Shown here in pieces: positions 8,581 through 16,418 of a stretch of DNA of 64,000 bases. A program made the translations under genes and the position numbers. Position 1 is the stretch's first letter, and every line of letters starts with the position of its first letter. This DNA comes from Arthrobacter sp. D5-1 (lineage in GTDB: Bacteria; Actinomycetota; Actinomycetes; Actinomycetales; Micrococcaceae), in NCBI RefSeq assembly GCF_017357425.1, contig NZ_CP014572.1:252013-316012 (forward strand), in the 5' to 3' direction. The notes beneath the pieces are model-generated. The model was given only the letters and a program-made list of their open reading frames with translations. It was not told the origin of the DNA and made no database searches.

Positions 8581-9236
8581 TAGAGGGCTGCTTCTTTCGT
8601 GAGGGAGGCGACCAGGGTTTTGACCCGGTCGTGGATCTGGTCGCGGATGTCCCGGACGGTTTCCAGCGATTGGCCGGCGGGGTCGGTGAGGTCCCAGTCT
8701 TCGTAGCGTTTGCCGGGGTAGATTGGGCAGGAGTCCCCGCAGCCCATGGTGATGACGACGTCGGAAGCCCGGACGACATCATCGGTGAGCGGTTTGGGGT
8801 ATTCCTTGCCCAAGTCCAGGCCCATCTCGCTCATCACGGTCACGACGGTCTGGTCCAGTTCGGAGGCCGGGAGGGACCCGGCGGACCGGACCCGGATCCT
8901 GCCTTTGGCTTCGACGTTGAGCAGAGCGGCGGCCATTTGGGACCGGCCGGCGTTCTGGACGCAGACGAATAAAACTTCGGGCACGTCGGAGACGATGGCG
9001 CCCTTGGATTTGGCCAGGGCGTGGAGCCTGTCGTTGGCGAAGTGCTCGGTGGTCGCGGGCAGGTAGGCGCTGATCTTCGCGGTCCTGGCCAGGGCGGTGT
9101 AGGACTCGAAGACGTAGCGTTCGACGGTTTCGGCGGCGAACGTTCCGGCGTAGCGGTCGGCGAGGCGGTTGCTGATCCGGTGCAGGACTTCGGTGTTGTC
9201 CTGCAGTCCCAGCGTTGTTTCCTGGTGGTCGGTCAT
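8580..9236 (-). CDS. arsC: Arsenate reductase (mycothiol-type) with N-terminal helical domain
   Basis: Residues 1-80 form a helical domain (NRLADRYAGTFAAETVERYV...) of the three-helix-bundle type found alone or fused to actinobacterial ArsC. Residues 85-218 are a canonical LMW-PTP arsenate reductase: CVQNAGRSQ contains nucleophile Cys and the Arg of C-x5-R, and MGCGDSCP follows. In mycothiol-containing actinobacteria such enzymes add arsenate to mycothiol so mycoredoxin can release arsenite. It is coupled to the next reductase-like gene by a TAATG overlap. It is the second of two canonical reductases in the operon. Confidence 0.88.
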   Translation of the reverse strand: MTDHQETTLGLQDNTEVLHRISNRLADRYAGTFAAETVERYVFESYTALARTAKISAYLPATTEHFANDRLHALAKSKGAIVSDVPEVLFVCVQNAGRSQMAAALLNVEAKGRIRVRSAGSLPASELDQTVVTVMSEMGLDLGKEYPKPLTDDVVRASDVVITMGCGDSCPIYPGKRYEDWDLTDPAGQSLETVRDIRDQIHDRVKTLVASLTKEAAL

Positions 9237-9296
9237 GGCAGTACTCCCTAGGGGTGGGTCCGGCTCGATGATGACTGGCGCTGTGGGTTGGGTGGG

Positions 9297-10679
9297 TTAG
9301 TTGTCGGCGGAGCGTCCGTGGGCCAGCCCGGTCGGGAACCCGACGAACGCTGGTTTGGGTGCCGCGCAGCAACCTCCCTGGGCTTCGGGCTCCTGCGTGG
9401 TGGCTGCGGCCGGGACGTCACAGCTGGTGCCCGCGTCCGCGGAGCAGACCCCGGTTTCGGGCAGTTCCAGGTGCACGGTGTCTGCTGCTGCTTGGTCACC
9501 CGCGAGGGCGGCGGCCACGGAGCGGACCTGTTCGTAGCCGGTGGCCAGCAGGAACGTCGGTGCCCTTCCGTAGGACTTCATCCCGACAATGTAGAAGTCC
9601 TTCTCCGGGTGCGCCAGAACCTTAGCGCCGTGCGCTGGGACGGTGCCGCAGGAGTGGAATTCCGGGTCGATGAGCGGGCCGAGCTCGGTGGGGGCTTCCA
9701 CTGCCGGGTCCAGGTTCAGGCGCAGTTCCCGCAGGACATCCAGATCGGGCCGGAATCCGGTGCAGGGCGCGATGACGTCAGCCTCGACGGTGCGCCCGTC
9801 CACCGCTTCGACCGTGACGTGCGTGTCGAGGGTTTTCAGGGCGGCGATGCCGAAGCCGGTGTGCAGTTCGATGGTTCCGGCGTCGACCAGGCGGCGGAGC
9901 CGGGAGCCGAGCTGGCCGCGGGCGGGTAGACCGTCGGCGTCTCCGCCGCCGTAGACCTTCTCCGCGGACTCGCCGCGGACGGCCCAGAGGATCGTGGTGC
10001 CGGGTTCTTCCTTGGCCAGTTCGGCGAGGTTGATCAGGGTGTTCGCAGCTGAGTGACCGGCACCGACGACGAGGACGCGGCGGCCGGCGAACGCGGCACG
10101 GTCCCTTCCAATAGCGTCGGGCAGCGGCGAGGAGATCCGGTCAGCTGCGGTGGTCTCGCCGATGGCCGGCAGACCCGAGGTGCCGAGCGGGTTTCGCGTG
10201 GACCAGGTCCCGGAGGCGTCGATGACAGCACCGACGACATGGTCCCGAATCTCGCTGCCGTCGTGCTCAACGCGGACAACGAACGGGGTGGTGTCACGGT
10301 CCCGGACATGGGTTTTGTCCAGCCCAGCGCGGGTGACGGCAATGACGCGGGCGCCAGTCTGGAGCCGGGAGGCGATCTGGGCGGTGGCGGCCAGCGGGGT
10401 GAGGTAGTTGTCGATGAGTTCCCCGCCGTAGGGCAGTGCCGTGGGGCGGGGGGACTCCCACCCGGTGGGTTCGAGCAGGCGCACGGCGGCGTCGTCGAGG
10501 TTGAACCGCCACGGAGAGAACAGCCGGATGTGGCGCCATTGTTCAATGGCGGCACCGGCGGTGGGGCCGGCTTCGAAGATGACCGGTTCGAGGCCGCGCT
10601 CAAGCAAATGTGCCGCGGTGGCCAAACCGATGGGTCCTGCGCCGATTACGGCGACCGGAAGGTTCTTCACTGAATCCAT
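9297..10679 (-). CDS. arsO: ArsO-type flavin-dependent monooxygenase with Cys-rich tail
   Basis: The 460-residue protein opens with the FAD-binding GAGPIGLA motif (about 13-20) and has a second nucleotide-binding motif GAGHSA near 210, as in flavin-containing monooxygenases and ArsO proteins of ars operons. The exact arsenical substrate is not known from sequence. The last 60 residues are unusual: they hold several cysteines (GVCSADAGTSC and GGCCAAP) not needed for the flavin fold and able to bind thiophilic metalloids. Its position between arsC and the Cys-rich micropeptide/trxB gene supports a redox role in arsenic handling. Confidence 0.78.
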   Translation of the reverse strand: MDSVKNLPVAVIGAGPIGLATAAHLLERGLEPVIFEAGPTAGAAIEQWRHIRLFSPWRFNLDDAAVRLLEPTGWESPRPTALPYGGELIDNYLTPLAATAQIASRLQTGARVIAVTRAGLDKTHVRDRDTTPFVVRVEHDGSEIRDHVVGAVIDASGTWSTRNPLGTSGLPAIGETTAADRISSPLPDAIGRDRAAFAGRRVLVVGAGHSAANTLINLAELAKEEPGTTILWAVRGESAEKVYGGGDADGLPARGQLGSRLRRLVDAGTIELHTGFGIAALKTLDTHVTVEAVDGRTVEADVIAPCTGFRPDLDVLRELRLNLDPAVEAPTELGPLIDPEFHSCGTVPAHGAKVLAHPEKDFYIVGMKSYGRAPTFLLATGYEQVRSVAAALAGDQAAADTVHLELPETGVCSADAGTSCDVPAAATTQEPEAQGGCCAAPKPAFVGFPTGLAHGRSADN

Positions 10680-10766
10680 GCTGTCCTCTGTTCTTTTCCG
10701 TTGGTGCGGTTGGTTTCGGGGGTGCCTGCCGGTCCTTGTGGGTCCGGCAGGCCGGGGCTGTGCTGT

Positions 10767-10829
10767 TTAGCAGCAGTCCGGATCGTCCTCGTCGCAGCAG
10801 CCCGTGTCGGTGCAGCACCCGGTGTCCAT
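10767..10829 (-). CDS. Cys-rich 20-residue micropeptide of the ars operon
   Basis: The 63-bp frame encodes 20 residues with six cysteines in three adjacent pairs (positions 5-6, 11-12 and 19-20). A TGCCTDTGCC core is followed by an acidic stretch DEDDPD. A strong GGGGAGG ribosome-binding site lies about ten bases before the ATG; a GTG three codons upstream is a less well-spaced alternative. It sits in the 180-bp gap between trxB and arsO on the same strand. The composition suggests a thiolate ligand for As(III) or another soft metal. I know no described family; the function is inferred only from composition and place. Confidence 0.7.
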   Translation of the reverse strand: MDTGCCTDTGCCDEDDPDCC

Positions 10830-10859
10830 CCAGTTCACCCCCTCCCCGTTACTGAGTGG

Positions 10860-11861
10860 TTAGGCGTGGGTTGGTTCTTCAACCAGTGCCGTGGCGATGC
10901 TGTCGGCATCCTCCAGCGCGACCAGGAACCGTTCGGCGTCCAACGCGGCCGCGCAGCCGGTGCCCGCGGCGGTAATGGCCTGCCGGTAGCGGTGATCCAC
11001 CGCATCACCACAGGCGAAGACACCCGAGAGGTTGGTGACCGTGGTGGGTGAGTCGACCTTGATGTAGCCCTCAGCGTCCAGGTCCACCTGTCCGGTGACC
11101 AGTTCGGTGCGGGGCACGTGGCCGATGGCGACGAAGATGCCGGTGGCGGCCTGTTCGCGGGTTTCCCCGGTGCGGGTGTCCGTCAGGGTCACGCCGGTGA
11201 CCTTGGTGTCGCCGTGGATCTTGGTGATGGCGGAGTTCCAGGCGAAGGTGATCTTGGGGTTGTCCTTGGCGCGCTGGGCCATGATCCGGGAGGCCCGGAG
11301 TTCGTCCTTGCGGACGACAACAGTGACGGTCCTGGCGAAGCGGGTCAGGAAGGTCGCTTCCTCCATCGCGGAGTCACCGCCGCCGACGACGATGATGTCC
11401 TGCTCGCGGAAGAAGAACCCGTCGCAGGTCGCGCACCAGGACACACCGTGGCCGCTGAGCTTCTTCTCTTCCGGCAAGCCCAGCTCCTTGTAGGCGGACC
11501 CGGTCGCGAGGATAACGGCAGGTGCTTCGTGCGTGGTACCGGCGCCGGTGACGACACGCTTGAGGTGACCGGTCAGATCAACCTCGGTGGCGTCGTCGAA
11601 CACGATCCGGGCGCCGAACTTCTCGGCCTGTTCCTGGAGCCCATCCATCAGCTCCGGGCCCTGGACGCCGCCCGGGAAGCCGGGGAAATTCTCTACCTCG
11701 GTGGTGTTCATCAACGCGCCACCAGCGGTGACCGAACCGGCCAGGACCAAAGGATTCAACCCGGCCCGGGCAGCATAAATCGCGGCCGTGTATCCGGCAG
11801 GGCCGGAGCCGATGATGATCAGATGTTCTGTCTGGACGTCGGTACTGGCGTCGGTGCTCAC
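10860..11861 (-). CDS. trxB: Thioredoxin-disulfide reductase
   Basis: The 333-residue protein has the FAD motif GSGPAG near residue 18, the redox-active CATC at about 145 and the NADPH motif GGGDSA near 165, in the order of bacterial TrxB. It transfers electrons from NADPH to thioredoxin or a similar protein. Translation starts at GTG with AGGAGAG in front. In actinobacterial ars operons trxB supplies reducing power for thioredoxin-linked arsenate reduction or repairs arsenite-blocked thiols. It is the second gene of the operon that begins with arsC at 12317. Confidence 0.93.
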   Translation of the reverse strand: MSTDASTDVQTEHLIIIGSGPAGYTAAIYAARAGLNPLVLAGSVTAGGALMNTTEVENFPGFPGGVQGPELMDGLQEQAEKFGARIVFDDATEVDLTGHLKRVVTGAGTTHEAPAVILATGSAYKELGLPEEKKLSGHGVSWCATCDGFFFREQDIIVVGGGDSAMEEATFLTRFARTVTVVVRKDELRASRIMAQRAKDNPKITFAWNSAITKIHGDTKVTGVTLTDTRTGETREQAATGIFVAIGHVPRTELVTGQVDLDAEGYIKVDSPTTVTNLSGVFACGDAVDHRYRQAITAAGTGCAAALDAERFLVALEDADSIATALVEEPTHA

Positions 11862-11894
11862 GGAAGTCTCTCCTGGTGCTCGAAAAAAGATGGG

Positions 11895-12317
11895 TTACTT
11901 GGCGGCCGGGACCAGCGAGGCGATCAGGGCCTCGATGCGGGTCTTGATCTCGTCGCGGATCGGACGGACAGCGTCCACGCCTTGGCCTGCGGGATCTTCA
12001 AGGACCCAGTCCTCGTAGCGCTTGCCGGGGAAGTACGGGCATTCATCGCCGCAGCCCATGGTGATGACGACGTCGGATTCCTTCACGGCCTCGGTGGTGA
12101 GGACCTTGGGGATTTCGGCGGACATGTCGATGCCGAGCTCGGCCATGGCTTCAACGGCGGCTGGGTTGACCTTGTCCGCGGGCTGCGAGCCGGCGGAACG
12201 GACCTCGATGGCCCCTTCGGACAGGGTGGTGAGAAACGCTGCGGCCATCTGGGAACGTCCGGCGTTGTGGACGCAGACGAACAGGACGGAGGGCTTCTTG
12301 GTGGTTTCGGTGCTCAC
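11895..12317 (-). CDS. arsC: Arsenate reductase, LMW-phosphatase type
   Basis: With the GTG start at 12317, preceded by AGGAGA, the product has 140 residues. CVHNAGRSQ gives the C-x5-R catalytic loop and MGCGDECP follows, as in thioredoxin- or mycothiol-dependent ArsC. The frame extends upstream to 12392, but that extension covers the promoter and carries no SD. It is the first gene of the leftward operon arsC-trxB-micropeptide-arsO-arsC-arsC-like and lies directly downstream of two ArsR-type operator boxes. Confidence 0.92.
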   Translation of the reverse strand: MSTETTKKPSVLFVCVHNAGRSQMAAAFLTTLSEGAIEVRSAGSQPADKVNPAAVEAMAELGIDMSAEIPKVLTTEAVKESDVVITMGCGDECPYFPGKRYEDWVLEDPAGQGVDAVRPIRDEIKTRIEALIASLVPAAK

Positions 12318-12400
12318 GGGGTTTCTCCTGGGATCAGTTGGGTGAGGGGTTGGGAACTCTCTGAATCTCTGTCCGCTCCGTTGCAGCAGCACCGGCCTGA

Positions 12401-12456
12401 TATTGATGCTTGTCGATATATGGAGTATCGGACAGTAGATTGATGATTGTCAATAT
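12401..12456 (-). promoter_or_regulatory. Paired ArsR-type operators of the leftward ars operon
   Basis: ATTGATGATTGTCAATAT at 12439-12456 and the related TATTGATGCTTGTCGATATA at 12401-12420 are imperfect palindromes with TTGA/TCAA half-sites. The first is almost identical to the box in front of arsR (14001-14018), so the ArsR made at 14036 probably represses this operon too. Confidence 0.7.
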
Positions 12457-12498
12457 TTAGCTTGGAAGGCTCCCCGTAAGCGCCCGGTCGTTCTTGGA

Positions 12499-13173
12499 TC
12501 AGGCGGCGTGCAGGCGGGGAGCGAGGTCGTTGATGCGTGCGGACAAATCTGTGAAGGCGTTCTCGAAGGCGTCTTCATTGTTCAGTCGCAGGGGGTCGGG
12601 CACGGACCAGTGGATACCGCCAAGGCCGGCCAGTTCCTCATGGGCGTTGTCGCAGACGGTCACGATGAAATCATCGGCGGCCGCCACCTGATCCAGCTGG
12701 CGCGGGGTCAGCTGGTCAAGATCGACACCGTGGCGGCGGGCCACGGCTACAGCGCCGTCGGCAATGCGCTCGGCCGGATGGGTTCCGGCCGAGATGGAGG
12801 GGATGTTACTGACCTGGCGCCAGAGCGCGGTCGCCAGCTGGGAACGGGCGCTGTTCCGGGTGCAAATGAACAGCACACGTCGCGCTGCGTGCTCACGCCC
12901 GGGTGCCAGTCCGTCAAGGGCTCCGGCTGCGAGCCGGAAGTAGCTGCGTCGCTTGTCCGCTTCCGAACGGTGGCGGGTAGCAAGCCCGGCTTCCTCAAGG
13001 CTGCGCAGGTGGTGCGAGAGCAGGTTCGAGGGCATCCCAAGTTCAGCCTGCAGCTCCGTCGGCGACAAATCCCCCAGGGTCAACAGGTCCACGATGCGAA
13101 GGCGGGCAGGATCGGCGAGGGCGGCATGCTTTGCAACCCGCGCCCGAAAGATGGTCATCTGCTCAGTATCCAT
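12499..13173 (-). CDS. ArsR-type regulator fused to LMW arsenate reductase domain
   Basis: Starting at the ATG at 13173 the 224-residue protein has an N-terminal winged helix (ADPARLRIVDLLT...LSHHLRSLEEAGL, about 10-80) and a C-terminal LMW-PTP domain with CTRNSARSQ (C-x5-R) from about 95. Such fusions occur in actinobacterial ars loci and may couple sensing to phosphatase or arsenate binding. A much longer frame reading back to 13434 overlaps the divergent aquaporin gene and is rejected. It is transcribed divergently from the aquaporin over a 46-bp spacer, with a possible leaderless start. Confidence 0.85.
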   Translation of the reverse strand: MDTEQMTIFRARVAKHAALADPARLRIVDLLTLGDLSPTELQAELGMPSNLLSHHLRSLEEAGLATRHRSEADKRRSYFRLAAGALDGLAPGREHAARRVLFICTRNSARSQLATALWRQVSNIPSISAGTHPAERIADGAVAVARRHGVDLDQLTPRQLDQVAAADDFIVTVCDNAHEELAGLGGIHWSVPDPLRLNNEDAFENAFTDLSARINDLAPRLHAA

Positions 13174-13219
13174 TGACTCAATTTTGACTGAGATACTTTC
13201 TTCGGTCAAGCTGGTTGCC
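13174..13219. promoter_or_regulatory. Divergent promoter between the ArsR-reductase fusion and aquaporin genes
   Basis: The 46-bp spacer contains two TTGACT repeats around TCAATTTTGA, a near palindrome suited to a winged-helix dimer. The fusion regulator probably binds here and controls itself and the channel gene together. Confidence 0.5.
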
Positions 13220-13960
13220 ATGACTTCACACCAGCCGCCGTTGTGGCGCCGCGCCGTCGCCGAACTGCTCGGCACCGCTTTGCTTGTCTCCGTCGTCGTC
13301 GGCTCGGGGATCGCCGCAGCCCAGCTTTCACCCAATGATGTGGGCTTGCAGTTGCTGCAGAATAGCACAGCGACTGTACTCGGGTTGACCGTTCTGATCC
13401 TTGTGTTCGGGCCCGTCAGTGGGGCGCACTTCAACCCCGTAGTGTCCCTGGCCGACTGGTTCCTGGGCAGGAGTACCCGAACCGGCCTGTCGCTGGCCGA
13501 AGTTGGAATCTACGTGATCGCGCAGGTCATCGGTGCCATCGGCGGCAGTGTGCTCGCCAACGCCATGTTCGAGGTCGGCACCTCCATCTCGGTCAAGGAC
13601 CGCGCCACCACCGGGCACCTGCTTGGCGAAGTCGTCGCCACTGCTGGATTGATTCTGTTGATTTTCGCGCTGGCGGCCACCAACCGCGGCGCTCTCGCGG
13701 CCCCTGCGGTCGGCGCTTACATCGGCGCAGCCTACTGGTTCACCTCCTCGACGTCCTTCGCCAACCCGGCAGTGACCGTCGGGCGCATCTTCAGCGACAC
13801 CTTCGCCGGTATCGCGCCCGGATCCGTTCCAGGGTTCGTGGTGGCGCAGCTGATCGGTGCTGCACTGGGTATCGGCGTCCTGGCGTTGCTGTTCCCGACA
13901 GCATCTCGCGCCGCGGACGACATCGTCGTCCCGCACTCGCTGGAGAAAACCGGGGCCTAG
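13220..13960 (+). CDS. Aquaglyceroporin (MIP family) of the ars cluster
   Basis: The 246-residue protein has six membrane segments and both pore half-helix motifs: AHFNPVVS as NPV in the first half and FANPAVTV as NPA in the second. MIP channels in ars clusters (AqpS in Sinorhizobium) let arsenite leave the cell after arsenate reduction, so a channel role for As(OH)3 is likely. The ATG at 13220 gives the standard MIP N-terminus; longer upstream frames overlap the divergent regulator gene. It is followed by the arsR operator. Confidence 0.87.
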   Translation: MTSHQPPLWRRAVAELLGTALLVSVVVGSGIAAAQLSPNDVGLQLLQNSTATVLGLTVLILVFGPVSGAHFNPVVSLADWFLGRSTRTGLSLAEVGIYVIAQVIGAIGGSVLANAMFEVGTSISVKDRATTGHLLGEVVATAGLILLIFALAATNRGALAAPAVGAYIGAAYWFTSSTSFANPAVTVGRIFSDTFAGIAPGSVPGFVVAQLIGAALGIGVLALLFPTASRAADDIVVPHSLEKTGA

Positions 13961-14000
13961 TCATCCGCTGACGGAAGCGGCGGGCCGCTTGCCCGACTAC

Positions 14001-14029
14001 ATTGATGATGGTCAATATTCGGGCATAAT
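14001..14029 (+). promoter_or_regulatory. arsR promoter and operator
   Basis: ATTGATGATGGTCAATAT (14001-14018) overlaps a TTGATG -35, and CATAAT (14024-14029) is a good -10. The ATG at 14036 is only six bases after the -10, so the message is probably leaderless. Confidence 0.7.
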
Positions 14030-14035
14030 GGATAA

Positions 14036-14386
14036 ATGAACGCACTGCCCGTCCTCGAACCAGCCACGGATGAATCCTGCTGCGCCCCGGCCTCAGCGCC
14101 TGCGCTGGGCGCCGAAGAAGCCAAGCAGAAAGCGCTGGTCTTCAAGGCCCTGGCAGACCCGAACCGGCTGCGGCTGCTCTCCATCGTCAAGGCCGAAGCC
14201 TCCGGGGAATCCTGCGTCTGTGACCTCACCGAACCCCTGGACCTGGGCCAGCCCACCGTCTCCCACCACCTGAAGATCCTGGTTGACGCCGGACTGCTGC
14301 ACCGCGAAAAGCGCGGCACCTGGGCCTACTACTCCCTCATCCCGGGCGCCTTGGACGACGTCGCCGGGATCCTGGCCGCACTATGA
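14036..14386 (+). CDS. arsR: Arsenite-responsive ArsR repressor
   Basis: The 116-residue protein has the ArsR winged helix (ALADPNRLRLLSIV...QPTVSHHLKILVDAGLL). Cys15 and Cys16 in the N-terminal ESCCAP segment and Cys60/Cys62 in ESCVCDL match the three-thiolate As(III) site described for Corynebacterium glutamicum ArsR, where N-terminal vicinal cysteines act with one helix cysteine. It should release its operators on arsenite binding. It overlaps arsN by four bases (ATGA) and has a predicted leaderless start. Its box recurs before the leftward ars operon. Confidence 0.92.
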   Translation: MNALPVLEPATDESCCAPASAPALGAEEAKQKALVFKALADPNRLRLLSIVKAEASGESCVCDLTEPLDLGQPTVSHHLKILVDAGLLHREKRGTWAYYSLIPGALDDVAGILAAL

Positions 14387-14898
14387 GCCAAGGCTTCGCC
14401 CTTCGTCCCATGGACCCGGCCGACTGGCCCGCCGTGCAGCGGATCTTCCAAGAGGGCATCGACACCGGGCACTCGACGTTCGAATCGACTACCCCTGACT
14501 GGGAATCCTTCGACGCATCCCGGCTCCAGGCACACCGACTCGTCGCCGAAACCGTCAATGACGGCGTTCTGGGATGGGCGGCAGTTTCGGCCGTCTCGGC
14601 CCGACCCGTCTACGCCGGAGTCGTTGAACACTCCATCTATGTCGCGGCAGAAGCCCGCGGACTCGGACTTGGAAAAGCTCTCTTGCAAGCCCTCATCGAC
14701 TCCACCGAACGAGCCGGAATCTGGACCATCCAATCCAGCATCTTCCCCGAAAACCACTCCAGCCTCCGGATCCACGAAACTGCCGGGTTCCGGGTCATCG
14801 GACACCGAAGCCGCATCGCCAAAATGACCCATGGCCCCACCGACGGACAATGGCGCGACACGCTCCTGCTCGAGCACCGATCCACGCTGGAGTCGTGA
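14383..14898 (+). CDS. arsN: GNAT acetyltransferase, ArsN type
   Basis: The 171-residue GNAT protein has the acetyl-CoA loop RGLGLGKAL (about 92-100) and resembles phosphinothricin N-acetyltransferases. ArsN1 members of this group acetylate the arsenical antibiotic arsinothricin and phosphinothricin, and linkage to arsR by an ATGA overlap points the same way. Substrate choice between arsinothricin and another amine cannot be read from the sequence. The length is usual for the family. Confidence 0.82.
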   Translation: MSQGFALRPMDPADWPAVQRIFQEGIDTGHSTFESTTPDWESFDASRLQAHRLVAETVNDGVLGWAAVSAVSARPVYAGVVEHSIYVAAEARGLGLGKALLQALIDSTERAGIWTIQSSIFPENHSSLRIHETAGFRVIGHRSRIAKMTHGPTDGQWRDTLLLEHRSTLES

Positions 14899-14980
14899 AT
14901 GGAGGCACCCACGACTGCCGTATTGCGTTCGAACCTGTCGACCTGCCTAGTGACGCGCCCTGGAGGCGGGGACAATTCCG

Positions 14981-15221
14981 GTGAAAATTGAAGTACTCCA
15001 CATCGATGACTGCCCCAACACGGTCAAAGCCCTCCACCAAGTCGAGCGTGCCCTGGCCGCCCTCGGGCGATCAGAGACCTCCGTCTGACGTAACCGGCAT
15101 CTTCCCCGAAGCGGCTCCCACCAGTGAGCTCGCATGCAGGATCTACCAGACTTCAGCCGGTCTCGCCGGAACCCCGACCGTCGAGCAAATAGTCGAGGTG
15201 CTCAGATGCCGCGGTATCTGA
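14981..15221 (+). pseudogene. Degraded copy of the small thioredoxin-like gene at 44360
   Basis: A GTG start with GGAGG in front opens MKIEVLHIDDCPNTV, similar to the start ELRVIEGCPNTVPAL of the intact 105-residue protein at 44360-44677. It stops at 15088. In another frame the C-terminal part CRIYQTSAGLAGTP matches CRVYPSAGKMAGVP and ends at 15221. The middle of the gene is missing, so an internal deletion with a frameshift has destroyed it. Confidence 0.7.
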
Positions 15222-15258
15222 CTTGGAAAACTGAAGCTCCTCGTGCAGGCGATCCATG

Positions 15259-15298
15259 GCAACGCCCGGCGTGAGCGGCCGGTTACGCCGGGCGTTGC
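15259..15298. repeat. Perfect 14-bp inverted repeat before the permease gene
   Basis: GCAACGCCCGGCGT (15259-15272) and its exact complement ACGCCGGGCGTTGC (15285-15298) flank a 12-base loop. There is no T-run, so it is not a classical terminator. It could end arsR-arsN transcription or control the permease message that begins about 50 bp later. Confidence 0.65.
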
Positions 15299-15350
15299 AC
15301 GATCCGGCCCCGCTATTTCTGGGTGGAGTCAGGCCTCGCCTAGCATTGCA

Positions 15351-16340
15351 ATGGTGGATACCCGGAACCTTGTCGCGTGGATGGACCGGCAGCAAATTGG
15401 TCTGTATCTCGTGGCCATCCTTGTCGGGGGCGCAGCGGGCTTACTCGCTCCTGGAGTGGCTCCGGCTTTGGAGCATTCGATCAACCCTGTCCTTGGGCTC
15501 CTGCTTTACGCCACGTTTCTGGGGATACCGTTTGCTTCCCTCGGAAGGGCCGCCCGGGATCTGAAATTCCTGGCCACTGTCCTGGTGTTGAATTTTCTCG
15601 TCGTTCCCTTGGTGGTGTTTGGCCTGACCCGGTTCATCGCCGGCGACCAGGCGCTGCTTGTTGGAGTCTTGCTCGTACTTCTGACCCCGTGTATCGATTA
15701 CGTCATCGTATTCACTGGGTTGGCCGGCGGCGCGAGTGACCGGCTTCTCGCTGCGGCACCTGTGCTGATGCTGACGCAGATGCCTTTTCTCCCGCTCTAT
15801 CTTTTGGTCTTCGTCGGCCCGGATCTGGTCTCAGCCATCGATCCGGCCCCATTCCTTCAAGCCCTTATCGTTTTGATCATCATCCCGCTGGCCGCGGCAG
15901 CGCTGACCCAGGCGCTGGCCAGAACGAGGGCTATGGGCAGAGCCGTGATGTCTCTGATGCAGGCCTTGATGGTTCCCCTTATGATGGCGACGCTGGCCGT
16001 GGTCGTGGGGTCGCAGATTGTGGGAGTCGGCGAGGAACTCGGCTCCCTTCTGTCCGTCGCGCCTATCTATGCTGCATTCCTACTGGTCATGGTGCCGCTG
16101 GGTCTACTCGCAGCAAAACCCGCAGGACTCGATGTTGCCGCCACCCGCGCTGTCGTGTTCAGTGGTGCGACCCGTAACTCCTTGGTCGTGCTGCCATTGG
16201 CGTTGGCATTGCCAGGCCACTTGGCGCTTGCGGCCCTGGTGGTGGTGACCCAGACCCTTGTGGAGCTGATCGGTATGGTGCTCTACGTCCGCTTCCTTCC
16301 GCTGCTGATCAAGCAGGAACGCCGTCACCAGACCACCTGA
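15351..16340 (+). CDS. Arsenite permease-like carrier (BASS/Acr3-related)
   Basis: The 329-residue protein has about ten hydrophobic segments and belongs to the bile-acid:sodium symporter superfamily that includes Acr3 arsenite exporters. A cysteine in LLTPCIDYVIVF lies where Acr3 has its essential membrane Cys, and GATRNSLVVLP is the second conserved half-repeat. The similarity is to the general arsenic-resistance-protein group rather than classical Acr3, so the substrate is likely but not proven to be arsenite. I chose the ATG at 15351; there is no SD, and TAGCAT just upstream suggests a leaderless message. A frame extended to 15243 would cover the inverted repeat. Confidence 0.78.
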   Translation: MVDTRNLVAWMDRQQIGLYLVAILVGGAAGLLAPGVAPALEHSINPVLGLLLYATFLGIPFASLGRAARDLKFLATVLVLNFLVVPLVVFGLTRFIAGDQALLVGVLLVLLTPCIDYVIVFTGLAGGASDRLLAAAPVLMLTQMPFLPLYLLVFVGPDLVSAIDPAPFLQALIVLIIIPLAAAALTQALARTRAMGRAVMSLMQALMVPLMMATLAVVVGSQIVGVGEELGSLLSVAPIYAAFLLVMVPLGLLAAKPAGLDVAATRAVVFSGATRNSLVVLPLALALPGHLALAALVVVTQTLVELIGMVLYVRFLPLLIKQERRHQTT

Positions 16341-16383
16341 CGGAGACCCGCCGTGCAGCGGGTTTTGCGGCGCACCTGACTTG

Positions 16384-16405
16384 ACCTTCAAGCCAGATCG
16401 AAGGT
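16384..16405 (+). promoter_or_regulatory. MerR-type operator
   Basis: ACCTTC (16384-16389) and GAAGGT (16400-16405) form a dyad after TTGACC, the classic arrangement where a MerR-family activator binds a stretched promoter. It lies 14 bp before the broken merR-like gene. Confidence 0.65.
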
Positions 16406-16418
16406 TTACGGTGGATCC

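Noticed and set aside
11118..12443. 441-codon frame opposite trxB and arsC
   Set aside because: It is antisense to two well-supported genes and has no recognisable domain.
12953..13219. N-terminal extension of the aquaporin
   Set aside because: The extra residues are antisense to the fusion regulator; the MIP fold starts at 13220.
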